From Saccharum officinarum (taxonomy: Eukaryota > Streptophyta > Magnoliopsida > Poales > Poaceae), in the NCBI GenBank assembly GCA_020631735.1, contig CM036158.1, forward strand, positions 86,917,248 to 86,981,247: a stretch of DNA of 64,000 bases. Reading direction: 5' to 3'. The notes beneath the pieces were generated by a model that did no database searches, had not been told where the DNA came from, and saw nothing but the letters and a program-made list of their open reading frames with translations. This document shows positions 11,221-20,908 of the stretch, one piece after another; the first letter of the stretch is position 1; the number at the start of each line of letters is the position of its first letter. The position numbers and the translations under genes are program-made.

Positions 11221-13407
11221 CTGCAACTGTGTTCCCACTTCCCACCCACTGTGTTCCCACTTCCCACCCCAGTCGGAAGGGTCCACGTATACACGACGGA
11301 CGGTCCTGCCGGCTGACCGTGGAGCGGACGGTGGCTGCCGATGAGCTGAGTCGAGAGACTTTACAGACAAGGCACTCTCTAGCCATCGTTGTGTGCATGC
11401 AAGTGGGGCCTCTTTGGCAGAGCTTTAGCCGGCTCCGGCTCCTTTTGACACGCCAGGAGCTATTTTCCTCTCTCCTTCTTCCCTCACTCACAGAGCCACC
11501 AGAGCTATGTAGCTTCGCTAGCTCCGGCTCTTCTGACACTTCTCTGACGCACAGTGCCGAAGCCAGAGCCTGCAAGAGCTATAAGGAATTTCAACTTGTT
11601 GAAAAACATTAGAAAACTTGCAAGGAAACACCTGACCTCTCTGAACAAAGTGATTAGTGAACGAGCAGCAATGGAAACAACTTTCTCATTAGACTTTTTG
11701 AGCAGATCCTAATTCATTTCATCATCTGCAGGTTTCCCGGATGAGTGGATGAAGTAGCAACATGAGCACAACACAGAAACTGCACATCTCCAAGATATTC
11801 CAGAATGCACAAGAATGCCAGAAACTATATCAGCAGTAGCACCAATAAAAAAATGGAATATTGTCTGACAGCCACAGACTAAAACTGTTCACGAGTTTAT
11901 TCCTATTCAGTTATTTACATGCTTAAACAAATTTATAGTAGTACAAAAATTGCAACCTTTTCGGTACATATCAGTCATTAATAATATACAAAAACAAACA
12001 AAAACTAGTGAAAAGATGGCAATATTACCTCTGCTTACATCACATAAAAAACACAACTAACAGCACAACTTGTTAAAAAAAACTAACAACAGCAAAAGAT
12101 TTCATCAAATCCAGTGGCTTAAGGGGGCGTCTGGCCTAGTAGCATTACGACAAGAGTACAGTTTGAGGCATCCAAAAAGATTAGGGTACCCCTACCAAAG
12201 GCATTCTCATGCGACAAGAGTACAATTTGAGGCATCGAATTGGGAAAACTCATAACTATAGCAAAGCATGATTAACATACAACTGATGTGCAGAGTTAAC
12301 TGGCCAAGATGGTTCCCCAGAACCAGGAGCTAGATCCGTAGGAAGTTTTCACACCTGTGACTGGGGCGGGCGCATAGGTTGTGACCACCCCACAGCCAGA
12401 TCACCGGTGTTGAAGTGTGGCGCCATGGCATTGATGCCCCAAAGCCGCCTGTGAAGAGGTCGCACATATGAATGCTACCGGCTTCATAAGGTCGATGATA
12501 TTTTTTTATTTGACACAACATTTGGAGCAATTAAAAGTTCGTTTATTTGATACAACAATCACACCAGCAATGATCATGCATCTAAGAGCTTATTTGGTAC
12601 AAGAGTGCTAGGGATAGAATAAGAATGTCCTAATCCTGGAACGATTCAAGTACTGGATACAAGAATCTGCTAGGGTTTGCAGAAGAATATCCTATCCTGA
12701 TCTTGGAATAATTTCAAGAAGTGAATCTAAACAACTTCAGTGCAGGCAAGCCATTTTCTAAAATTATGGTACAACATCTCCTTAAAATAGGTTGAGTGTT
12801 ATCCTCGATCGGAATACTTGACCTCGCCCACCAACCTCATCTTTGAAGCAGCGATAACCATGAGATTCGAGCTCTGTGGTGACTTTCTCCAGAACAATAT
12901 TGGCCGATACTGATAATCATGTCAAGGAAGCATTAGCATCATTGAAGGGTCAGACCGATGAAAAACTTGCAGGACTATTGTCTAAGTAGGTACAAAACAA
13001 AAACTCAGATATGATGAAATCAAAGGATATTTAGAAATTTAAATTGCTAGAGTTCCTGTCATTCCACATTGATAGATTTATTCACAAAAACTCATCTATA
13101 TTAGATGGAATGGAACCCAGAATCATTCTACATGGATATATATTATTAAGTAATGAGCACTCCATTCCAAGTTAAAGAAATTTGTCTTAGGACAAAGGTC
13201 TACGATTTTAAACGTACGGAGGGAGTACAAGACAGGCCATTGTAGTTCTGAAGTTCCTATCCTGTAAGATTCTTCATTAATGCATATTAAGGCCCAGATT
13301 TCTGAAAAGCTTTGAGTTGAAATGTTAAAGATTAACAGAAATCACACATAAGTTGTATGGTGTTTATTTTGTATAAAACCATGAACGAAAAGATGCAATT
13401 AGGGGAT
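11221..13407. other. No gene recognised; MVK 3'-flank-like sequence
   Basis: Near 11227-11270 a 22-bp unit (TGTTCCCACTTCCCACCC core) is tandemly duplicated. ORFs near 11210-11612 contain stops when compared between copies and look like chance. 11873-11975 matches 55744-55850, next to the third MVK fragment. A Stowaway-like terminus (ACGGAGGGAGTAC) lies near 13216. The whole stretch is repeated at 40629-42820. Confidence 0.6.
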
Positions 13408-14087
13408 TTTTCAGGAATTAGGGGATACAAATTTTCAACAGTATATTAATTCCTGAAAATTTGTTTAATTTTTTTGAGCATTTGAGCGACCTCAAATTAA
13501 AAAACTCAAAACTAGAAAGTCGTAGATCTCATCGAGAGCTACAACTTTCATATAGAAATCATCTCCATTTGACAGCATATAAAAAAGATATGATTTTTTC
13601 AAGGCGACAAGCGCTTGTACGCGATTAATATACTGCAAAAAATTTGTTTAATTTTTTTAAGCATTTTAATGATCTCAAATTAAAAAACTCAAAACTAGAA
13701 AGTTGTAGATCTCGTCGAGAGCTACATTTTTCATATAAAAATCATCTTCATCCGAGATCGTATGAAAAAGATACAATTTTTGGAATATTTTAGAAACTGT
13801 AGCTACAGTACCCTCGAAATAGAAATATAACCGACTGCCATGTGGGCTCCACATGTAGGACCGTGCCACGTCAGCATTGGGACCTAGATGACACCCGAAG
13901 CCAAGTTCAGGGACCCAGAAATACACTGTTCAAAGTTCGGGGACCTAAGTGACACTTAAAGCCAAGTTAAGGGACCTAGATGACACCTGAAGGCAAGTTC
14001 AGGGACCCAGAAATACACTGTTCAAAGTTCGGGGACCTAAGTGACACCGGCTGCCAAGTTTAGGGACCGCCGATGAATTTTTCTCAT
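13408..14087. repeat. Left-copy-only 680-bp block with internal repeats
   Basis: The right copy reads GGGGAT directly into ATAAAAAAGG (near 42826), while here ~680 bp intervene. Inside, a unit beginning CTCAAATTAAAAAACTCAAA recurs near 13490 and 13674. A ~90-bp unit containing CAGGGACCCAGAAATACACT recurs near 13910 and 14000. No clear terminal repeats or coding frame were found. It is either a transposon fragment inserted here or sequence deleted from the right copy. Confidence 0.7.
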
Positions 14088-14103
14088 ATAAAAAAGGATA
14101 CAT

Positions 14104-14530
14104 GTCGGTATTAGAGTCAACACACAGCCACCGCCACCAGCTCCAGTTAGCTTTGAAACCAGGCTATATTTCAGAGTGGTTCGCAGCACAGTTTCTATAG
14201 AAGAATGGCTGACTCCCATGCACTGAAGCAAACCTTGGTTCATCTCCATAAGCTCTGCTAGTGCTAGCTTATCCTCCACCTTAGAGGTGATGGCTATTTC
14301 ATCCTCGGCCGCTAACTCAACAATGCTTGAAAGCTCTTCACTAATAGAGTTCACTGCATGGAAGACAGAAACCATAGCATCTGGATGCCTAGATGCTCTT
14401 TCAGACACCCCAGCAACCAGGGCCTTTGTGTTCCTACCAACCCTTGTATCAGAAATAAGCATTTTGACTGGGTTCCTGGACTCAAGGTTTGTTAGTTCCC
14501 CTTCTTGAATTTGATCATTTTTCCTATATT
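14104..14530 (-). pseudogene. MVK: Mevalonate kinase (MVK) C-terminal fragment
   Basis: The minus strand encodes GELTNLESRNPVKMLISDT, RVGRNTKALVAGVSERASRH, MNQGLLQCMGVSHSSIE and KLTGAGGGGCVLTLIP, the C-terminal part of plant mevalonate kinase. KLTGAGGGGC is the GHMP-kinase third motif. MVK phosphorylates mevalonate in the cytosolic isoprenoid pathway. The ATP-binding N-terminal part is absent. One base is missing from the G run before GELTN relative to the copy at 55853-56156, so the frame is shifted at the exon start, and KVEDKLALAEL carries extra residues. It lies 108 bp past the stop codon of the secreted-protein gene, same strand. It is a gene fragment, not a functional kinase. Confidence 0.9.
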
Positions 14531-14637
14531 CAAACATAAGATTTAGTGAACCAATACAAATTAGGAGAAATGATATGATAAGAAAGAGTCTAGAGCGGAG
14601 CTGCTGCTGCTGTGAATAGAATAGAGTATGAACTAAA

Positions 14638-15775
14638 CTATAAAGTATAAACTGAACTGCTGCTTCCAATAAGGATGAACCGATGAACTGAACTGACCAC
14701 ATGCTCGCTCCAGGTCCAGGATGATGCTGAGAGTTCCTCAACGACGAGGAATGCGCGGACGCCGTCGGGGGCGGGGCCAACGTTGGCGGTGTCGGTGTAG
14801 TAAGAAGACACGAACAATCGCCCGCTGGAATGGACCGCAACACCGGCGAGGCCCCGGGCACGGGTGCGGAGGTCCATCAAGGGTTTCCCGCCCACGCGTC
14901 GTAGGACGGAGCCGGTGGTGGTGGTGGCCACAGCCAGCGCAGCCAACCAGACCTGCCCGTCTCTCTTCCAACAGAGAAGCCGGCCTGAGCCGTCCTTGAG
15001 CGGCACGACACCATCATAAGCCTGGGTCGAAGACCTGTGTAGGCACAGCGTGCTGCTGGGGCCGCCGCCGTCAGCGTCGAGGTCGTGACGGGTACTGGAG
15101 ATGGACGGGGTTGCGGCGCCTGCGCAAAGGAGAGGAAGCGCGGAGGAGGTGGTGTTGATGGCCGCCGTGGTCGTGGTGTTGCCGAATGATGGGTCGTCGG
15201 CAGCCACCACCTCCTGAGTAGTAAGCAGCCAAAAAAAAAACTGAGTATGAGAACGAGGTGAACGACTACCCACCGCCTCCGCGCGCCGGAAGCCCAACCG
15301 AGTATGAGATATGTCCGCGGCTGCCACACGCCGCCTTGCTAAACCGGCTTCGTCTCGCCGTTCCAGCAACACGCGGCCCCCTCCTGGATCCGAAGCTGGC
15401 GTGCGGGAGAGCATAGCGCCCCGGCCGACCGGCCGCTGCAGCACAGCAGCTTCTCTTATTCTTATTGCTACGGCCGGCAAGCTAGAGAATGAGTAAGTTG
15501 ACGAGGCAGCAGCACGTGCATACCGACTAAATCTACACGCAGCGCGGCCCGCAGCAGCTAGCATCACCCGCCGCCGCCCCCTCCCGCGCGCTCCTCCACC
15601 CGTCCCCGGCGATGGAGACGACGCAGGCAGCTGCTGCCCCGACTCCAGCCCCAATCTACGGCGAAGCAGCAGCAAAGAGAAGTGGAACCATGACGAAGTA
15701 CGTACTTACCGCAACAGCAGACAAGCCGGCGAGGGCGAGGAGGATCCCGATCATGAACATCTTCGGATCAGCCAT
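14638..15775 (-). CDS. Predicted secreted protein, two exons, function unknown (left copy)
   Basis: Exon 1 (15775-15710) encodes 22 residues, starting MADPKMFMIGILLALAG, a good signal peptide. It ends at a GCG|GTAAGT donor. Exon 2 (15213-14638) follows a TACTACTCAG acceptor in phase 0 and gives ~191 residues ending in TAG. The mature part starts EVVAADDPSFGNTTTT and is Thr/Ser/Ala-rich. Later it has LLCWKRDGQVWLAAL and GLAGVAVHSSGRLFVSSYYT, the latter resembling a single NHL/SGL beta-propeller-type strand motif, but far too short for a propeller. The structure is intact in both segmental copies (right: 44631-43377) with only a few substitutions, and a TATA box stands ~110 bp upstream. I do not recognise the family. 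A long frame running through the intron (to 15675) is incidental. Confidence 0.65.
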
Positions 15776-15885
15776 GGAAGCGCTAGTTAGCTACCCTAGC
15801 TTTACAGCATGTGATTGTGTGTGTGCGCTCTCAAGGGACAGGGAGAAGGGACCCTGGATGGATGAGCGAGCCGAAGGGAGCCTAG

Positions 15886-15893
15886 CTTTTATA
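15886..15893 (-). promoter_or_regulatory. TATA box of the secreted-protein gene (left copy)
   Basis: The minus strand reads CTATAAAAGC, with TATAAAAG at 15893-15886, 110 bp before the ATG at 15775. This predicts a 5' UTR of roughly 75-80 bases. The same box is kept at 44742-44749. Confidence 0.65.
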
Positions 15894-16457
15894 GCTAGAT
15901 GAGCTAGCTTTAGCTAGCCTGGTGGCTTTGTTTAATCCTCATCGCAAGGAATGACATGGACGACGCTGTCGTTCGTGACTTCGTGTGGACACAAATAATA
16001 TACTAATTTTTCGTGCGCAGGGAGATGAACGAAGATGGAAAAGCAAAAGCTATAGGGTATATTGCTACTGTTTCCTTTGAAAAGATATATACAGATAGTC
16101 ACACAGACGATTGGATTTGAATGAGATTACTAATATGAATTTAAGTATATACTTAGACACAATAGCTCTTTTTTCATGGGGTGTGTCATTTTATTTTCGG
16201 TTTTGTCTTGTTTGGAGCTAGATTTGCATTGGCGATGCATGTCTAGACGTGTTGCAGATTTGTGATCGTGGAGCTTTTCTTTCATTTCATCGTAAGGGTG
16301 CGCGGCACGGCGTCCGATCGACGCGGTGTCGTGTCGGCCGACCTCGATCGCCACGAGCAGGGTGGGCCCACATGCTGTAAACGAGCAGATGCCTCATTTT
16401 GCCCCTATGAGGTTGGTTGACATTGACATCAACCCTGGATTCACATCCCTGGACTGC

Positions 16458-16700
16458 GGCCTTGTTCACTTCCCCATCCCAATCTAAAATATTTTCTCGG
16501 TCACTCGTCACATCGAATTTTTGGACGCATGCATGGAGTATTAAATGTAGGTAAAAAAGATAACTAATTGCATAGTTTGTCTGTAAATGTTAGGACGAAT
16601 CTTTTGAGCCTAGTTAGTCCTTGATTAGACAAATTTTGTCAAATAACAACGAAAGATGCTACAGTAACTTTTCACCTACTTTTCGCGAAGTGAACACACC
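16458..16700. mobile_element. GGCC-terminal MITE, left copy only
   Basis: Begins GGCCTTGTTCAC and ends GTGAACACACC, with the same internal blocks as the MITE at 10987 (GTCACATCGAATTTTTGGAC, ACTAATTGCATAGTTTG). It is absent from the corresponding place in the right copy (near 46165). Confidence 0.75.
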
Positions 16701-16814
16701 CTGCACAACCAATCATACGAAATCCTGATTCACATCCCTGGACTGCACAGGACAGATAGAACGTGAGTTGTACAACAATGGCAGCGCAGAACCGAAGAAG
16801 CAAATTAATTAAGG

Positions 16815-17235
16815 GCCGGTTTAGTTCTAGAAATATTTTTGCGAAAGGCTATTGTAGCTTTTTTGTTATTATTTGATAATTAATGTCCAATCATGACCTA
16901 ATTAGGTTTAAAAGATTCATCTCATGAATGTCGTCTAAGCCCTTGTTCAGTTCCCAATTCCATCCCCAAATTTCACTATGCAAAAAGAAGATTCCTCATC
17001 ACATCAAAATGTCGGCAAATGCATGGAGTACTAAATGTAGATGAAATAAAAAACTAATTGCACAGTTTTGTTGTACTTTGCGAGACGAACATTTTGAGTC
17101 TAATTAATCAATTTTTGGACAATTTTTTGCACTAAAAAACAAAAGGTGCTACAGTGCCCCTTTATGCATATATTCAAAGATTCGACAAAGAATCTACTAT
17201 TTTTTCACAAAATATTTTAGAACTAAACAAACGGC
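16815..17235. mobile_element. Composite/nested MITE, left copy only
   Basis: The outer element runs from GCCGGTTTAGTTCTAG to CTAAACAAACGGC. From 16939 a second member of the same family (GCCCTTGTTCAGTTCCC...) lies inside it in the opposite orientation, up to about 17160, after which the outer element resumes (ATGCATATATTCAAAGATTCG). The right copy (near 46485) lacks the whole block. Confidence 0.7.
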
Positions 17236-17450
17236 GTGAACGAAAGGGTCATGCCAGGTTCGAATGGAAATACAGTACTCGTACGGATGGAATGGAATGA
17301 ATGAATGTTGAGAGCAGCAGGTGTACGTTTGACCGGTCATCGTTCAGTCAAACTGGGGGTGGAGTGGCAGTGGCAGGTGGTGAACGACGACAGCGAGCGT
17401 GTACGTTCAGATCATTCCTTGCCACCTGAAAAAACAAACAAACATACAAA

Positions 17451-17675
17451 GGTCATGTTTAGTTCCAAAAAATTTTCAAGATTCCTCGTCACATCGAATG
17501 TTTGGACACATTAAGCATTAATTATAGACGGAAAAAAACTAATTACACAGTTTAGTAGAAAACCACGAGATGAATCTTTTGAGCCTAATTAGTCCATAAT
17601 TAGACACTCATTGACAAATGCAGACAAAAATACTACAGTAACCAAAACCAAAAATTTTCGCGAACTAAACACACC
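17451..17675. mobile_element. GGCC-like MITE, left copy only
   Basis: Begins GGTCATGTTTAGTTCC and ends CTAAACACACCC, again with GTCACATCGAATGTTTGGAC and GCCTAATTAGTCCATAATTAG inside. It is flanked by CAAACAAA-rich sequence. The right copy runs straight through this site (near 46640). Confidence 0.75.
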
Positions 17676-17849
17676 CAAACAAACAAAGGAAACATGCTAA
17701 TGCTATATATAGTTGTACACACATCTATCAAGCTAGTATAAAGTCAAGGCACGCGCACGCCTGTCCTGACGCAATGCTGCAGGGCAGAACCAATGATCCG
17801 ATCCTTAATTGCAGACGCAGGGCACCTCCAAGTGGATGTTTAGACAATC

Positions 17850-18436
17850 CCAGATTATATTATGTTAAATGGACTACCTGTTTGGATTAAATTATATTCA
17901 TGTGAGTACTATATATATGTTCACTTGGATAGCGTGAAGATAGATAGGTTCAAGAGGAGAGTACAAAACAGAAACTAAGGTCACGAAAACTGTACGGAGA
18001 ATGTCACGACAGCCCACGAAAGCACAGATTAAATTAACGTCGGCAATCAACTCGCTTAGCAACAGCAGTGGGCAGCAAAATTTGCTGAATTTTTAAAAGG
18101 TATGAGGATACCTTTTAAGACAGCTTTAAGCCAAGTAATTAAAATTACTTGCACTTTTTAAGTTCTAGAAATCAATTGAGGTTTTCCCCTCTTGTTCAAT
18201 ATCCGCTTTTGTGCATGAGAGCATTCCTTTGGTATTCTACTGGTGCTTTAGCGCTCCGAAAGTTGCTCCTGAGGCCGTCTGCCCTGTTCAACTAAATCTC
18301 TTATTTAATTGAGGGGTCGATTTTGTTTTGTTTTGTGTCGTGCTTTTGTGTGTGTGTGTTTTTTTTCTAGAAAAGGCCCTTCCGTCTCTTTTCTTCGTAT
18401 TTCTATCTTCTTTTTAATGAAATGGTTGACACATAC
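17850..18436. other. No gene recognised
   Basis: AT-rich spacer right of the left segmental copy. No homology to the right copy continues past 17849. No domain or RNA gene was seen. Confidence 0.6.
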
Positions 18437-18657
18437 TCTCTTCGCCCCCCATAAAAGTGTACTAATAGAGTTCAAAATTTGTCCTACAATAAATGCACTT
18501 CTAGGTATGAGACAACCTAATTCTAGTTGTCTTTTTCTACTTTCTTTTTTCTCGAGGTACAATGATTACATCTTCATAGGGGTATATGTGTAATTTCTCA
18601 CTAACATTGATTTCTCCACTAAATACTAAAAGTGCACTTATTTTGAGACGGAAGGAG
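18437..18657. mobile_element. Stowaway-like MITE
   Basis: About 221 bp flanked by TA on both sides (18435-18436 and 18658-18659). The right terminus AGTGCACTTATTTTGAGACG followed by GAAGGAG is a typical Stowaway/Mariner end. The left terminus CTCTCTTCGCCCCCCATAAAAGTG is a degenerate inverted match. Confidence 0.65.
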
Positions 18658-18659
18658 TA

Positions 18660-19308
18660 ATTCTTTTGTGTAGTTCGAGAAAAAAAAACTTCTAACATTT
18701 GAATATTTCCAATCTTACAGCCTGACGTTGCAGCGAAGCATTGCAGGGAGGGCACCGACAATTCTACTTTCTGGTTTGCTCTTGGAGAAAAACAGATTTA
18801 TACAAATAAAAATGCTCCTCAGGATATATATTATTACTAGAGTCTTACTTTTTTTCTCGATCACGCAAAAGGTTTGCATGCCTTTGTATTAAGGTAGAAA
18901 AAAGGTTTAATACAACACACCTTAGCGGTGCCCTAAGTGGTCAGAAGAGTTGTATATGGACGCTCAGACCCACCCTAATGTACTGAAATCTATATTGTTA
19001 CGTTGAACACCGATCAACCCGAATTTTATGCATTCTCATTCAAGGACAGTCAGTTGCTGTAAACTTCGTACATACTTTGATGCAGTTGTATATCCGTTTG
19101 AAGTTTCTATTTCCTTCCATTCGTTTTTGAGATATCTATGTTATATAAGTTTCTGGCCTAATTATCATTTTATTACTCTGTTTTGTTTATGCTACGATCA
19201 TCGTCATTAACCAGGGAGAGTGGAGGTTGGTCCTCTTACACTTGCTCTTCTTTGATCTATATTTCGTATTGCACAATTCAAGGTATCTGGTTTTATGGGC
19301 TTATTCAG
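18660..19308. other. No gene recognised
   Basis: AT-rich spacer. The last ~60 bases end in TTATTCAG, the 3' splice site of the villin-like exon, so part of this may be old intron. Confidence 0.5.
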
Positions 19309-19460
19309 GTTACTGAGATCTTCAACTTTTCCCAAGATGATTTGTTAACTGAAGACATGGTGATACTTGACACACATGGTGAGGGTTTTCATTTGGATTG
19401 GTCAGTGTGCGTGGAACCAAAAGAGAAACAGGAAGGCATTTTCAGAGGTCTCCACTTGGT
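19309..19460 (+). pseudogene. Villin/gelsolin-family exon fragment
   Basis: After a TTATTCAG acceptor-like site the frame reads VTE, then [18 protein letters not shown], a signature of gelsolin-like repeats in plant villins, the actin filament bundling/severing proteins. The expected continuation toward PKEKQ is present, but one base is inserted after the H-G-E codons and two more near 19409, so the conserved [12 protein letters not shown] stretch is read out of frame. Only one exon is seen and no neighbouring villin exons are recognisable. It is probably a captured or relic gene fragment. Confidence 0.8.
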
Positions 19461-20515
19461 GAGGGCTCCACTTGATCAATCAAATATATTAGAGAAATTT
19501 TATAATGGTTGAAAAAAACATTGCCCATCCATTGGACGAGATCGGATGGTAGAAAAATAGGAGGTACCCAACTGAAAGTACCTAGAGGTACCAAATAGGT
19601 GGGAATAGTACCAAATAGGTGGGGCCAGTACCAAAATATGTGGTTGCAAGATCTATTTTTCATTTTATATTTTATTTTCAAATAAGGGTAAATCAATCAT
19701 TTTAGTACTGTCTTTACATCATTGTTTAGGATTTTTTGGAGAAAAATTGGTCATACGTTTGTGTTTTCTTTCTGCAGAGTCTTTTAGGATTTACTATAAA
19801 CGAGTGAATATAATAGGCTTCACTGTAAACCAATCAACATCATTGTTTAGGCATTTTGATGAGAAAAATTGGTTCATTTGTTAATCCCAGATTATATTAC
19901 TGCAGGTAGCTTGGATGCCGATGTGCTTTACCAACATGTTCAACTTGACATTGACTTGATGCAAGCAGTGGCGGAGCTTGAAGCAAATCGTAGTGGGGCC
20001 AATTTATTATTGAACCGAATGTACACAGGTGGTGGAAAAAATTTAGTCTCCGTACTTATAACTAGATCATATTTAATTACAAAATACAAGTGACCTTGGT
20101 GGTCTATTTTGTTGTCAACACCGTCACATTGTCTCCAATCACATTATCAGATTGATATTATGTGTATACATATATAAACTAAATACATATAACATACCAA
20201 GCTAAAAAATAGCCTATATATTTTATAGATTAAAGAGTTGGAAAGTAAGAAAAAAAAACGGAATCAACAAAAACTATGTAGGGTTGTATGTACGCTGTAT
20301 GAACAGGCAAATAAGTGGGATGCTGGGACGGGAGCACGCCAGCTGTGTAGGCCTATAGGAGCGGGGCTGATCTTCTGGCCGGGGGTTGCAGGCCTGGCAA
20401 CTTGCAGTTGTGGAGTTGCAGTCATAGCTGTGGAATCACAGAGGGCAGGGACACAGACGAGCGGAGATCTGCAAGCGTCAGGCGAGACAACAGGCTAAAT
20501 AGCATGTAGCCTTAA
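19461..20515. other. No gene recognised
   Basis: Contains a short tandem of AGTACCAAATAGGTGG near 19600. A short open stretch at 19905-20030 follows a CTGCAG acceptor-like site (SLDADVLYQHVQLDIDLMQ) and could be another exon remnant, unassigned. An ORF at 20238-20498 has no known domain. Confidence 0.5.
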
Positions 20516-20758
20516 GGCCCCGTTTAGATGCAAAACTTTTTGCAAAATGGGCGCGGTAGTGTTTTCGTTGTTATTTGGTAAATATTGTCCAATCATGGTC
20601 TAATTAGGCTTAAAAGATTCGTCTCGTCCATTTCGTCTAAACTGTGTAATTAGTTTTATTTTTTATCTATATTTAATGCTTCATGCATGTGTCCAAAGAT
20701 TCGATGTGACGGAGAATCTGAAAAATTTTGCAAATTTTTTTGGGAACTAAACAGGGCC
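20516..20758. mobile_element. GGCC-terminal MITE with TAA target duplication
   Basis: Begins GGCCCCGTTTAGATGC and ends GAACTAAACAGGGCC. TAA lies immediately on both sides, which fits a Tourist/PIF-Harbinger-type target duplication. The internal sequence matches the other GGCC-terminal MITEs in reverse orientation. Confidence 0.75.
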
Positions 20759-20765
20759 TAAGAAA

Positions 20766-20908
20766 AATCGCAAAGACGGGGGTGTTTGGTGGGGAGTGAG
20801 CCGAGGAAGACCGGACCTTGCAGCAGGAACATGATGATGTGGATCGTAAGATCCACCTGCAGCAGCTTGTTGAGATGGACAAGATACTTACAGAAGCTGC
20901 AAGGGCGG
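20766..20908 (+). other. Open frame interrupted by the Tekay insertion
   Basis: The plus strand reads, in one frame, EDRTLQQEHDDVDRKIHLQQ and LVEMDKILTEAARA. If the 17.3-kb element and one target duplication are removed, the frame continues at 38217 (AARLGQDGWRR). The stretch is predicted helical. It could be part of an exon or of an older element. No family recognised, and no start or stop supported. Confidence 0.35.
20904..20908. repeat. Target-site duplication GGCGG (left; partner 38212-38216)
   Basis: GGCGG directly precedes the first LTR and directly follows the second, as expected for retroviral-type integration with a 5-bp stagger. Confidence 0.9.

Larger units (their letters stand above)
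9056..17849. repeat. Left copy of an ~8.5-kb segmental duplication
   Basis: This copy aligns by eye, in direct orientation and with very high identity, to 38409-46837. Matching landmarks include the LINE fragment, the MITE at 10987, the MVK fragment, both exons of the secreted-protein gene and its TATA box. Homology starts at CGCACCG (9056) and ends at TAGACAATC (17849). Left-only sequence: 13408-14087 and MITEs at 16458, 16815 and 17451. It lacks ~60 bp near 9785, ~105 bp in the gene's intron, ~230 bp near 16000 and the SINE found in the right copy. Confidence 0.9.

Noticed and set aside
11210..11612. ORFs of ~120 codons on both strands near the duplicated TGTTCCCACTTCCCACCC unit
   Set aside because: The right copy has indels in the same stretch (for example near 40866) and the third copy breaks the frames; no domain.
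14638..15675. A single-exon 345-codon protein
   Set aside because: The first 150 codons read through the intron. The right copy's intron differs by 105 bp, while the spliced exons are conserved.
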